NCBI GenBank assembly: GCA_023055425.1
Contig: JALGPY010000002.1
Coordinates: 156,747,345 to 156,811,344 of the forward strand
Direction of reading: 5' to 3'
Source of the DNA: Linanthus parryae
Lineage: Eukaryota; Streptophyta; Magnoliopsida; Ericales; Polemoniaceae
DNA: 64,000 nt
Positions 1 through 10,799 of the stretch are shown here, piece by piece; positions within the stretch are counted from its first letter, which is position 1; each line of letters starts with the position of its first letter. The position numbers and the translations under genes are program-made. A model generated the notes under the pieces. The model ran no database searches. It saw only the letters and a program-made list of their open reading frames with translations, and had not been told where the DNA came from.

Positions 1-1949
1 AGATAACATCGTAGACGTACCGTAAATTCAGATACGGTATTTTTTCGTAAATATGATTGTAAAAACTACAAGTCTTCCCAAATGCACTTAAAATTTTATG
101 CAGCAATTAAACATGCTCTAACTCTCATCAGTGCATAAATGTTCCTCAGTGGGATGACTAGTTGACTATTAAATAATAAATACTGGTACTATAGAAGAAA
201 GAAAGAAAAAACGAAAAACTGCACAACATCAATAGTCAATTGTCAGAGTAAAGACCCAATGTTTTTATTTCCTTTACAATTTTATTCCACTATGGAAAAA
301 GAAGATCAAGCGAAGAAGATGTGAATTTTTTTAGGAGAGAAGATGTGATTTTTTTTTTGAGAAAAAGAAGATGTGATTTTGTTAGTCAATACTCTGAACT
401 TTTCCGTTTAATACCTGTCCGTGCGTATAGTTAAAAAATACTTCCGTATTTCGTACTATTACTGGACCTAATGAAAAATACTCGAATTTTTGAAAAAAAA
501 GTTTTAATACTTGTATTTCACGTTTTAACGTATAATACTTCCGAATAAAACTTCTTGAAAACAATATTGCAGTGAATAAATTATCATCCAGAATAGTGTA
601 ACTTATAGTAAATAGTTATTATTAAATATTTTCTTACTATTTATCTATTTCAAATATTTATTGTTATAAATATTACAAGTATTATTATAAAACTTTGAAA
701 ATATTTAAGTTAAAATTACTATAATATATATATATATATATATATACATGCATCTTGATATGTGTTATATTATTTAATTTTAAAAATAATACATGTTTAA
801 GATTAGGACTGCGTAGTAACTCTTTTTTACAAAAATAGTTTGAATAGTATGATATGATTTTACCTAAGTAATTAGGTATGAATAAATAGTGTAAATATCA
901 GAAATGATAAACAATTGAGTACATGTTTTACAGATTATTTTTAAATTTTTGATAAAAATATGAAAAGATGGCAATGTGTGACACAAAGAACTCATATATA
1001 TGCCATATTTTTAATTCCGAATAAATAACTAGTATACGGACTATACACATACGTATAGAAAACTCGAATTAATCAAATCATATATTTTTAAGCCTAATTT
1101 TTACTAACGTACTTTTAACTTAAAATCGTATAATACACGTATGTACCGTATCACGTTTTATTTCCGTCCCGTATTTTACTGACTATGAATTTGAATGACT
1201 CCTCTCGCAACAAACGTAGAATTCTCTATTTCTAAAAAAAAGTTGAATACTCTAGAAAAAACAAAGTCTGAGAATTAATTTTTATTGGTGTAAAATCCCA
1301 AAATTATCCCACCACACTTTATTAGTGACATTTCCTTTAAAAAAAATAGTGACATTCAAATCGAATACAAACTATAAGGGTATAAACGGAAGAAAGCTTA
1401 CCCGCCGCTATCAGTGGAATCCTTTTTGCATAGGGAGATAAAAGAGAGATCTTTAAGAATAGATTCGTTTCTAAAACTGGTTTTTAGGTGGCTTAACTTA
1501 TTTAACTGCCACTAGAACCGTTGGATGCTTTTTCTATAAACTTTCGCATTAAATAATAAATAAATACATTATCCAACCACCTAATATTTAGCTTTTACCC
1601 CAAATTTTACAACTCTAGACTCTAGAGTACACAAGTAGGAATAATGATTTAGGTGTAATTAATTTGAAGTAAGCACGCAGCATAATCATGTGAATGATGC
1701 TTCACAAGTTACAACCATTAAATAGTTCACGTAAAAGTAGAAGACAAACTTTAGAGGCTTCTAATGAAAGCGAAGTTTCAACACCCATTAAGATCTATGG
1801 ATTAAAATTAACTAAGTACCTTTTCAAAAGTTTCAAAAGTTTTGTTTAAGTTTGAATGTATTGCTTGATGTGTAGCATGCGATTTGGGTTAATTATGATT
1901 CCTGGCAGCTTTGTTTTTTGTTTTTGTTTTTTTGTTTTGTTTTATTTTG
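1..1949. other. AT-rich intergenic DNA, no gene seen
   Basis: This stretch is strongly AT-rich, with homopolymer runs and a short TA dinucleotide run near 725-747. The few open frames are short, low in complexity and match no family I recognise. I see no LTR ends, terminal inverted repeats or tRNA-like boxes. It is probably old, decayed transposon or intergenic sequence. Confidence 0.6.
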
Positions 1950-2725
1950 TTTTTGTTTTTTTCACATCATCGTCCATCTGAGTTTGTAAAAAATGCTCGT
2001 GGAACTTTGGGTCTGAATTTCGTGCTTTTAAGTTTTCTTTGGAGAAATTCAAAATTCTGACGACAGCTTGAACAAAAAATTCGGTTTAGAGTGATTGTAC
2101 TCAGACTGCGGATATGGGGTTTCAGTTTTACACAGTGGTTGAAAGCATTGAGTTTATGGTTGAAGAACTAGTTCTGGTGCAGGATCTACTAGTCTTAATT
2201 AGTTGTATTGATAGATGCACTCAGTATAGTCTTTGATGTCCTCCAATTATGGTAAGGGAGTGGGGTTGAAAGGTCCCGTAGCCTGTTCTGTTCCAATTAC
2301 ATTCCACCAGACTATTTCTGCTAAATGTGCTTCCTGAATATTGAAGGGGTTGATGGATTCTGGGATATCTACCACTCTTCCCTGTCATATTGCTTTCATG
2401 AGTTGATGCGTAGTTGTGGGCACTGAATCAAACATGTAGATGAATACGCCCCCCCCCCCCCCCAGTATCATGTGGTAGGTAGTGTTCGTGTCTATGAGAT
2501 AATTTTTTACAGAGCAGTTTATCTTTCTTACTTGGAAGTTTACGCGAACAAATCCTAGTGTCAACTTTGAATCCTTTCCATAGCCACACAGAGGTGCCTG
2601 ATGTCTAACGATCTTCTTCTTCTGAATGCCTGTGATTCTTAAAATCTTCTTTGGAAGAACATTAATTGAGGCTCCCCCATCAACCAAATTCCCAACCTGG
2701 AAAAGGATGGAAGCATACAATAGAT
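1950..2725 (-). pseudogene. Ty3/gypsy retropepsin fragment
   Basis: Read on the minus strand from about 2720, the frame gives a retroviral-type aspartic protease: VDGGASINVLP (a D-G-G variant of the usual D-S/T-G active site), then a beta-rich stretch with LIDTNTTYHMILGG where an intact copy would read something like YHMLLGRPW. A poly-C run at about 2450-2463 breaks the frame exactly after that motif. Downstream minus-strand frames still look like the linker between protease and reverse transcriptase. It is a Ty3/gypsy pol remnant of Tat/Athila type. No LTR can be tied to it, and RT and integrase are absent. Confidence 0.7.
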
Positions 2726-3264
2726 CTCATGAGTACGAGTGTGTCTGCTCCCATACACCCTCAATTCGCGACACTATGCAACAGTGTAGTATCCCAAATT
2801 TTTAAAATATGATAAATTGTATAGAATCTTATGTTTATGTGTTATATTTATTTTATTCTCCTAAAATATTATAAATACATATTGTCATTTGTAAAATTGT
2901 TTATGTCATTTCAGTTATTGATATAGTACCAGTAAGTAGTAGCTTCTGATTGAGTATCATGCATACTTTCACCCACGAAGCTTATATGAAAAAGGAATTA
3001 ATTTTTTACATTATAGAAATGATTGTTGTTAAGCTCTGGAACATCTGATTATATAATGAAAACAAATGATTAATAGGGTAGAGAATAAATGCATTATCAA
3101 CAATGAGAATACGTCTTGTGCAAATCTTGAATTCAACTCCTTGCATTCTCGTCTCTTGAGAACACTTGTCTTGAAGTCTTTGAATTCACTTTTTTGTTCC
3201 ATGTACCATGCTCCATGTTTTTTGGTTTGACCTTCTCCTTGAAGCTTCTTTCTTCAATCTTCAC
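2726..3264. other. Unclassified DNA left of element A
   Basis: AT-rich sequence without a recognisable gene. It is the left flank of copia element A and ends in the TAACT target-site duplication at 3265-3269. Confidence 0.5.
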
Positions 3265-3269
3265 TAACT
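3265..3269. repeat. Target-site duplication of element A, left copy
   Basis: TAACT lies immediately before the 5' LTR of A. The same five bases follow the 3' LTR at 39468-39472. Five bases is the usual duplication for LTR retrotransposon integrases. Confidence 0.85.
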
Positions 3270-3598
3270 TATTAACGGACCATCTCAGTAGCTGTTCCAA
3301 GTCCAGCTCCAGGACCACAAGAGTCCAGTTCCAGGCCCACAAGACTTCTAGTCCAAGAGCCAGCCCAATAGATCAGTTCTCCTCTATTTGTAGCCCCATT
3401 AGCTATAAGGGTTTCAAACCCTAATCATAGTCAGCTTATTCTATCGTTGGATGTGCTCTCTATCTTATACTACCGTTGGATGTGATTCCTTGTATCTAAT
3501 CCCTTTCTCTCTCTGTCTAGGTTATGTGAATGTAAACATATTTTTGCCGTTTCACTCTTCATCATCATCATTCTCTGTAAACCCTAGTTGCTCTATCA
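3270..3598 (+). repeat. 5' LTR of element A
   Basis: It aligns by eye with 39163-39467 over its whole length, sharing CATCTCAGTAGCTGTTC near the start and TTGCTCTATCA at the end. It is about 24 bp longer than the 3' copy because of small indels. A tRNA primer-binding site follows directly. Confidence 0.85.
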
Positions 3599-3784
3599 TG
3601 GTATCAGCGCCTGGTTCAACTGTGTTTGTTTCAGGTCCCATGACCCAGCAGCCTGGGTCCAACACCTCTTCTGGTCCTGGTTCATCCTCTGGTCCTGCGA
3701 CTGGTCTAATGCCTAGTCCAGTGTCTGTTTCCAGCTCACCATTGGGTTATGCTATTGCAAACCTACACCCTGCTGAGGGCATCT
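3598..3784 (+). pseudogene. Copia gag, N-terminal stub (element A)
   Basis: An open frame through the primer-binding site encodes a Ser/Pro/Gly-rich leader followed by YAIANLHP, which resembles the start of the plant copia gag core where the substrate-binding UBN2/DUF4219-type region begins. The true start may be one of the downstream methionines, because the first ATG overlaps the primer-binding site. The frame is cut at about 3785 by unrelated LTR-like sequence, so the protein is truncated after roughly 60 residues. Confidence 0.65.
3599..3611 (+). other. Primer-binding site of element A
   Basis: TGGTATCAGCGCC directly abuts the LTR. It resembles TGGTATCAGAGC, the complement of the 3' end of initiator tRNA-Met used by most plant copia elements. 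Confidence 0.8.
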
Positions 3785-4055
3785 GCAACGACCCCCTTAT
3801 TTGACTCGGACGAGACGGGAAGGACGGTGCTAAAAGTAACGGCGGAAAATCAAAAGCACAACATCGCAACATATATATTACATACTATTAAACATTACAA
3901 CGCGTTTTTAAGTCTGACATACGTTTCTATTATACATTATGCTAACATTATTCAAACTATTTTACAATTTGTGACCGGAACCTCCTTAGTGAGTCTCGTA
4001 CCCGGTCATGCCATAATCTTATTCTTCTAAACTTGCGGGGGAAGGAAACAAAGAC
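3783..4055. mobile_element. Probable chromovirus-type LTR fragment
   Basis: The sequence starts TGCAACGACCCCC and contains CGGACGAG and AACGGCGGAAAA, with the composition of a Ty3/gypsy chromovirus LTR edge. It does not match the LTRs of A or B, although it sits between A's gag and B's 3' LTR. The right end is where similarity to B's 5' LTR begins. No internal region or second LTR is visible. This is a tentative call based on end motifs only. Confidence 0.35.
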
Positions 4056-4793
4056 CGCAGTTACAAAATATACACAAGTTTCTCCATAGAATGATAAAGA
4101 GAGGGTAAGAGAAAGGCGAAACGATGAAATCGGCAAGCATTGACGAATAAGTGCGATCCCCAAGCTCCAAGATTCTCTCCAATGGTGTCCCGTCCATGTA
4201 TGGCCTGTCTCTAGGTCTTCTATCTTGTTTTTTACCAGTTGGGGACGAGTTTTAATGCGATTTGGCCGAAATTGCACTCCAGCCCCTCTAGTTCGTAATT
4301 CTCGAACAAAATTGTAAGCTGATCTAGCGCGGGCCATTACTATCTTATCTGGAATCGTCTTTGGGCCTACCATATATCGGTGGTAAGCACTGGATGTCTA
4401 CTTTCAATGGCTCAAGCCTTGCTCCAAACTTGTAGAGTTTCCTGAGAATTGAAAATATTGAAGGCTGGTCCTTAGTGACTTTTCCAACTTCGCTTCTTTT
4501 TTGCATCTTCTTTTCTCCTATTTATCTACCTACATTCCAAGCATATCCAAGCCTCTCATAAGCTCTATTGCACCTATTTTACCTGATTTACACAACGCTA
4601 AACAACCCGTGCAATTATCATCGCAAATATGGGATAAAACATGCGCGAATAAGCTAGAAACTACATTTTTCACTCTTAGGCTTATAAATTATCAATTTCA
4701 CATATTTGTGCACATATATCATATAAATCATGTGAAATAAGCCTAATGAAAGTAATAATAAATTACATAATAACTCCTATTAGAGAGTTATCA
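4056..4793 (-). repeat. Truncated 3' LTR of element B
   Basis: It aligns by eye with 37868-38600, sharing for example ACACAAGTTTCTCCATAGAA and TTTACCAGTTGGGG, and ends at the plus-strand TTATCA that is the reverse complement of TGATAA. The distal part of the LTR, equivalent to 37027-37867, is missing and replaced by the fragment at 3783-4055. Confidence 0.85.
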
Positions 4794-4808
4794 TATACCC
4801 CCACACTT
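4794..4808 (-). other. Polypurine tract of element B
   Basis: On the minus strand AAGTGTGGGGGTATA sits directly before the TGATAACTC start of the 3' LTR. This is the expected plus-strand priming site of Athila-type elements. Confidence 0.75.
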
Positions 4809-6600
4809 ACCTTTTGCTCCTCCCGAGCAGTAACTTGTTTCACTCCCCAATGATATGCATCTATCTTTACTAGCCATGTGACACGAACAACTCACACACA
4901 CGACTCGACTATGCAAACTACATGATCTATACAATGCAACTCGATTATAAAACAATGCAAGTATTGAAACCACATATTTTTTCTTTTTCTTTAGAAATTT
5001 GGTAATCTCGCTATCACGAACCAAAATCGTCAAGCTCTCACAAGTCTCTTTCGAAACTTTAAAACCAATAACAAGAAAGTGAAGTAAAATGATCATACGC
5101 ACAAGCTCACGAAGGGGTCCGCAAACATCCACCATAAACAATTCAAGATTCGGGCGCGTCCTTTAGCTTAGAGGGTCTTGGCATCCTAAATCCTGCAGTA
5201 GTCTTTCATCGCCAAGTCATATGGGGTTTTTATACCCTTTTAGCCGCTATTGCATTTGAATGAAAATTTTACCAGTGATGGGAGACACAAATCTGTGCAA
5301 TACGGGTTGACTTTAATTTTCCTGAACTTCTCTAATTGGATTGAATCCAAATTTCCCGCGTGAACGGAGGCACATTAGGTTGTTCACCGTATCTAATCCA
5401 AGAGAAGATTTTGATTTTTTTTTTCAACCGTGCATATAGAGAAACTAAGTGTGGGAATTTTTGGTTAGCTCTTGAAACCGCCTTAAGGGATGGTGGTGTA
5501 TACTCCCTCACTTCACTTAGGCTAGAGAAATGTACAACATGGGACCAACTCTACACGAAGGTCCACCCCATATTTCAAGAGGCCACAAGTTTCCACTGAA
5601 AACAAACTATTCGACTACACTAGGACTTAATCTTCCTAGCACAATAAAAAAACTAAGGGTGTGCCCTCATCTACTTTCCACATTCCCTGAATACCTGGGT
5701 TGATGAAATAGGTGCGCAAGATGCTAAGAAATTAAGAACATCCTACTAAGGCGCTTCCTATTCTCGAAGACTGTTTCACTGAACTCTCTTCGGTTCCTAG
5801 CTTCATAAATTGCCCTTATTCTATTTTTTTTTAATTTTTATTGTTTTTCATTTTCCTATTATTAATTTTTTCAAATTTTCTCAATTTTTTTCCTAACTCT
5901 ATATACATTTGGCCAACTCGATTAAAACACAACATGGGTAGGGGGACTCAATAATTAAAAAACGCATACAAATGCATAATCTACACAATCTAACACAATA
6001 CGACAATATATAAAACACTCTACACTAACCATGAATACGACACGAAACTACACATATTACATGTATGTAACAAGGCGATGCAAGACGGACATGGCTAGAA
6101 AAGGTAGATATAACCCCCCCCCCCCCACACACACACTTGAGATATTCATTTTCCTCAATAATTTAGAGAGTGCCCAAAGGACACTATCCCCAAGTGAAAG
6201 GAGTAAAGAGAAAAGAATTCAAGTGTTGCTGGGCATTCTGCGCAAAATGACTCATTTCGCACGAAATGCATTTCGTACGAAATAGGTCATTTCGTGCTAA
6301 ATGATTTTGAAAAAATAAACAACTAGCATGTTTCATTTTGTGCGAAATAGGGGTACACATTTTTTCTAAGTGTCAAGGCATTTAGTATGAAATTCCCTGG
6401 CAACTCACCTCTGTTGCTACATTTTTCTCTCGTGGCCGGATTCCGAAGTGCACTTTGCACCTCAAGAAGGGGAATCCACCACCTATGATACTCCTGCACA
6501 CTCAATTAAAATATTATAACTCTCCCTCTCATATCTCACTATCAAATATGGAGAACTCAAAAATAAAAACTAAGATGAATAACCTTCTACTCTACATTGG
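4809..6600 (-). other. 3' non-coding region of element B
   Basis: No coding frame is supported. Part of it matches the 3' untranslated region of element C: the minus strand at about 5925-5965 carries ATTGAGTCCCCCTACCC, as C does on the plus strand near 23918-23934. B has no equivalent of C's env-like ORF, so it was either deleted or never present. A poly-C run lies at 6114-6125. Confidence 0.6.
6240..6347. repeat. Cluster of TTCGNACGAA palindromes in element B
   Basis: ATTTCGCACGAAAT is at 6254-6267 and the perfect palindrome ATTTCGTACGAAAT at 6270-6283. Decayed copies follow at about 6289-6302 and 6330-6346. The core TTCG(C/T)ACGAA is the same as in C and in the LTR of copia K, with different outer arms. 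Confidence 0.8.
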
Positions 6601-6905
6601 GTTCCCTCCCAAGAAGCGCTTGTAATTTAAGGTCGACGGCCCGACCCCCGTTACCTCTGGCACCTCAAGAGAGTGGTCTAGCACATTGTTCCGCTTCTAG
6701 CTTGGCTTTCCTGTGTTGGATTTGAAGCACTACTTCATGTGCTTGAACAACTGATGGCTTATTTCTTTCCCAGTAGTCAGGTGGATCTCCTTGCGATAAA
6801 TCAAGGAGTTGTCGCTTCACTTGTGCAGCAAATGGAACCCCTGACTTATACTCCCATGAATACTGAGGTGACAGTTTGAAGACCCGAAAAGTCTCCATCA
6901 CTAGA
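6601..6905 (-). pseudogene. End of the B polyprotein region
   Basis: A 78-residue minus-strand frame (6665-6901) with an amphipathic, Gln/Lys-rich C-terminal half follows the protease directly. I do not recognise it as a domain. Just downstream the minus strand at 6605-6650 contains GTCGACCTTAAATTACAA, which matches C at about 20701-20718, immediately after C's integrase. B therefore jumps from protease to the sequence after integrase, and RT, RNase H and integrase (about 9 kb in C including element E) are deleted. Confidence 0.5.
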
Positions 6906-6992
6906 TGGCATGTCCAATATGAAAAAATCAGAACGGCCTACCTAGAATTATAGGCACATCACTAGATGGCATGTCCAATATGAAAAAATCAG
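6898..6992. repeat. 34-bp direct repeat in the protease tail of B
   Basis: A 34-bp sequence beginning TCACTAGATGGCATGTCC occurs at 6898-6931 and again at 6959-6992, period 61. It encodes the minus-strand FFILDMPSSD of the protease tail, so this is a local duplication in a dead gene, probably linked to the nearby pol deletion. Confidence 0.85.
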
Positions 6993-6999
6993 TGGCATA

Positions 7000-8014
7000 A
7001 TCAGGCCTCCAACTCTCACAAGGACATCTTTTATCATCCCATATGCTCTCTTGGATGATTTATCTGCAAATTGGAGAGTGATCTAGGTTTACGGAGGGTC
7101 CCCCCCACACTTAGCATTTTGAATACCGACAATGTCATCAAATTCATGCTCGATCCCAGATCACACAGAGCTCTCCCTATGTAGGCATCACCCAATGTAG
7201 CTTCAATGACAAAACTACATGGATCCTTATTTTTATTATGTAGCCCATGCAAAAACTAACATGCTCATTTAGGTTCACCCTTTGAAATTCATACACCTCT
7301 TTCTTACCAAGGACCGCATCCTTAATAAACCCAGCATACTTAAGGCATCTTTTGAAGTGCCTCAATCAACGGAATATTTATATGCACTTTAGAAAAGACG
7401 TTTAGAAAGCGCCTGTATTCCTTGGAATCATCCTTCTTATTCCTACTACGCATTGGGTATGGAAGATCTGAAGACGAAGGAGGAGATGGAAGTAGTACCT
7501 CAGTGAGTTCCTCCTCATCCTGCTGAGTCATTCCCTTTAATTGGGGGACCATGACACGAGTCTTCTCAGAATAGAAGACTTCATGCTCCTAAGCCTTTGA
7601 CTCTACAACTCTTGCCTGACTAGGGTATGGAGGGTCTTTGAGTGCAGTACCACTGCAAGTGGTGATAGTCTGAGCATGTTCCTCATATGCAATAACAGTG
7701 TGTTCCAGTGCTCTATGTTCGAGTTGCTGCTTAAGATCCTTAGCTTCTGCCTGAGCTCCCCTGAGTGCAACGACATAAGTAGTGTTCTCTGCAACCATGG
7801 TCATCACGTGCTGACCCATCACTTTCATCAATCATCTCATCTCATCCAACTCTAAAGCTAATTTTTGATGTTGCTGATGCAACTCTGAAACAACTGCTTC
7901 ATGCACTGTCACCGCCGCATTCACCTGAACTATGCCATAAGCCATTGCATCTTTCTTCATCAATTCTTGCTGCTGGGACTCAAAATCCAAGCTCTCCTCT
8001 GTTCCACCACACAT
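7000..8014 (-). pseudogene. Gag C-terminus and protease of element B
   Basis: Successive minus-strand frames give, in order: a Gln/Lys-rich region (8014-7832); a coiled-coil-like segment ending ITTCSGTALKDPPYP (7831-7589); YRRFLNVFSKVHINIPLIEA, the conserved gag-protease linker of Athila elements (7552-7340); and GRALCDLGSSMNLMTLSVF, the retropepsin active-site region with the D-L-G typical of Athila (7252-7034). The same blocks occur in element C at about 9555-10210 on the plus strand, so B and C are related but diverged. Several frameshifts and stops make it non-functional. The gag core and zinc knuckle are missing, and C begins immediately beside it. Confidence 0.8.
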
Positions 8015-8157
8015 CTCACCAGCTCATATGCACCCTCCGTGTCGCATTTGAACAATAAATTGCCTCCATCTTCTCTGTCGATTTTGTATTTTTCAGGATT
8101 TCCGGAATCCTTGTTATGCCAAGAACGTAGAGACTCGAGGAAGACAAACTTAGCTCA

Positions 8158-9480
8158 GATGGACGACCAAACTAGAGCTGAGTCAGAAAGGTTTCGAAAG
8201 GCTGTGCAAGATGCAGAGGCAGCCAGACTAGAAGTTGTGCAAGAGGCAACCACTAGAGCACAAGAAACTGAGCAGCTCAGAGCTCGGATGGTTGAGATGG
8301 AATTAGCTATGGCACACCTCAATTCACCACGCGGTGAAGGCATAGTCGTTGGAAACAATGGGGGGGGGGTAATAAAGGTAGAAATAATGGTGGCAATAAT
8401 AATGGCAGAAACAATGGGCAAAATCATGTAGCCCAAGTGGACAATGCTGCTATTGATGACCGTCCTATGTTGGACTACTTCAGAACTACACCAGCTGGAT
8501 ATCAATCAACCATTGTGAGGCCACAGATAAATGCACAACATTTTAAATTGCGCCAACACATGATCAATATGGTTCGTGATGAGTGATTTTTCACTGGAGC
8601 TCCAGGAGATGACCCTAACCACCATCTGCTTATTTTCAATTTTGTTTCCATTCTCTTTATATGGGAAGGCAAAGCTGTGGCTCTTGGAACTTCCATCAGG
8701 AAGCATAACGACATGGACAGAGTGTTGCCAAGAGTTTTTGATGAGATATCTTCCACCATCCAAGGTTGCTGATGGCTGAAATTACGAATTTTACGCAGGA
8801 TGAAGACAAATCATTGGGGAATACATGGAGAAAGTTCAGTCAGATTCTTTGTAGATGCCCCACTCATCGGAAGCCTTTGTATAAGCTCCTTCATTACTTC
8901 TACTATGCTCTGAACAGGGAAACATCACACAAGTTGGATATGCTAGCTGGGGGTAACTTTATGGGACTGGGAATGCAGCGAGCTCATGACCTACTTTATA
9001 GTGTGGCAACGAGAGAAACTACCAGGTCTGATACTCGTAGATATTCAAAATATGGGGATGCAGGTCTAGCCAACAAAATTAATTCGATGGAGCATAAACT
9101 GGAATCCATGACCTCAGCCTTTCACAACATGAATCCTTCGACACTGGTGAAGTCTATGGGGGAGATATTAGCGGATGAGAATCAAGGATATGACGGGAAT
9201 GTTGAGGATGTGCATTTCATGAGATAGCAGCAGTGTCCCAACACTTATCATTCTAATAACCGCAATCACCCCAACTTTAGCTATGCCAATCCAAACAATG
9301 GATTATATGTACCTGGCCAAAAGCCTAATGGCCCATACCAAGTGCAAAGACAGGCTCCACAGCAACAGGCTCAGCAATAAGAGGACCAAGAGACAAACAC
9401 TTTGTTGAGAAAACTGCTTGCTAATCAAGATAGAATGAAGCAAAATTGTCTCTATGGAAGCCACAATGAAGAGTCATGAG
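8158..9480 (+). pseudogene. Gag of element C
   Basis: The frame opens with an Ala/Glu/Arg-rich coiled-coil leader (about 60 residues from the ATG at 8158), then an Asn/Gly-rich stretch in which a poly-G run at about 8362 shifts the frame. The conserved gag core follows: DYFRTTPAGYQSTIVRPQI, QHFKLRQHMINMV, then FFTGAPGDDPNHHL, then TWRKFSQILCRCPTHR (ordinarily a W-x-R-F pattern), then YYALNRETSHKLDMLAGGNF. A TGA at 8584-8586 and further frameshifts break the protein. Gag would form the virus-like particle. A zinc knuckle is not visible in the remains near 9230-9400, which read as a Gln-rich tail. Confidence 0.8.
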
Positions 9481-9539
9481 ACGCAGATTGGGCAGATTGC
9501 CAATCAAAGTACTAGACTTCCACCTGGCATGCTTATAAC

Positions 9540-10476
9540 ACAATCACTCCACCTGAGCAGCTGAAGGTTATCACTACTTGCAGTAGGACGACCACTAAGG
9601 ATCCTCCATATCCTACGCACGTGCCAGCTGAGGCGACTTAGGCCATTGAAAAAGCATTTTATTAAGAAGTTCCCGTGCCTACCGTGATCTCCCAATAAAA
9701 GGACACGAGTAGGAAGTCGGAGGAAAAGCCTATGCCAAGTGAGTAACATAGTGTGCGTGTGCCGTACCCGCAGAGATTGAAGAGCCAAGAGGATGCTAAG
9801 CACTTTAATAAGTTCGTGGATACCTTCAGGAGGTTTCATATCAATGTTCCCTTTGCGGAAGCCATTTCACAAATGCTAAAGTATGCGAAACATCTCAAAG
9901 ACCTCCTCTCTAATAGGAGGCGCATGGATGATTTTGAGACCGTAACTGTAAATGAGGAGTGTAGCACCGTTGTTCAAAAGGCATTACCAAAGAAGATGAA
10001 AGATCCGGAGGTTTTATCATTCTGTGACACTGGGAGATGCTTTTCATGGAAGAGCACTATGTGATCTTGGCGCAAGCATAAATTTGATGCCCACATCCGT
10101 TTTTGAGCAACTTGGTGTGGGTGAACCAAAACCGACTAGGATGTGCTTGCATATGAAAGACCTCACTATTAAACGTCCAAGGGGCGTCTTGGAAGATGTA
10201 CTAGTGAAAGTTTAGGGACTCATCTTGTCAGCTAATTTTGTGATCCTAGACATGGAGGCTGATGTGGATGTCCCCCTTATCCTGGGCCGTCCATTCCTGG
10301 CCACGGGGAGGACCATCATTGATGTAGCTAACGGACAGTTGAAGATGAGGATCAATAATGAGAAAGTTACCTTCAACGTCTTTGAAGCAATGAAGTTTAC
10401 CGCTTATGCGGTGAGTGAGCAGTGTTTTGGTGTGGAGGCATACACACCGGATGAGGAGGAAGAAATTTTATTGTAG
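9540..10476 (+). pseudogene. Protease of element C
   Basis: ITTCSRTTTKDPPYP and FNKFVDTFRRFHINVPFAEA form the conserved linker (about 9555-9900). GRALCDLGASINLMPTSVF (about 10045-10101) is the retropepsin active site, with D-L-G as usual in Athila, and DVPLILGRPFLATGR (about 10267-10311) is the C-terminal flap region. Frameshifts at about 10020 and a stop at 10213 separate the parts. The enzyme would cleave the Gag-Pol polyprotein. Homologous blocks in element B at 7000-8014 confirm the assignment. Confidence 0.85.
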
Positions 10477-10799
10477 CGTTGTATATGCGGAACTTGCTCT
10501 ACTTGATTCTAGCAAAAAAGAGCAGGCTATGGAGGATCATTGGCGCCAGCCCCTACCCCTCTTTATGAGGGAAGCAAGAAGATATTTAATCCTTCTCTTG
10601 ATATTGCTCCAATTTACATTTAAAGCCTTTACCTGCACATTTGAAATATTTATATCTTGGTTCTAATGAAACTCTACCTATGATTGTTTCTGCTTGTTTG
10701 GACAGGGAACCAGAGGAGCAATTACTAGAGGTATTGCAGGGAAGAAAGGTAGCTATAGGATGGAACATAGCAGATATCAAGGGGACCAGCCCCATAGTT

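Noticed and set aside
382..564. Minus-strand 60-residue open frame in AT-rich DNA
   Set aside because: Low complexity, no motif, no neighbour or promoter context; an open frame of this size is expected by chance.
8155..8505. 116-residue minus-strand frame over C's gag
   Set aside because: Antisense shadow of the gag reading; the plus strand has recognisable gag motifs.
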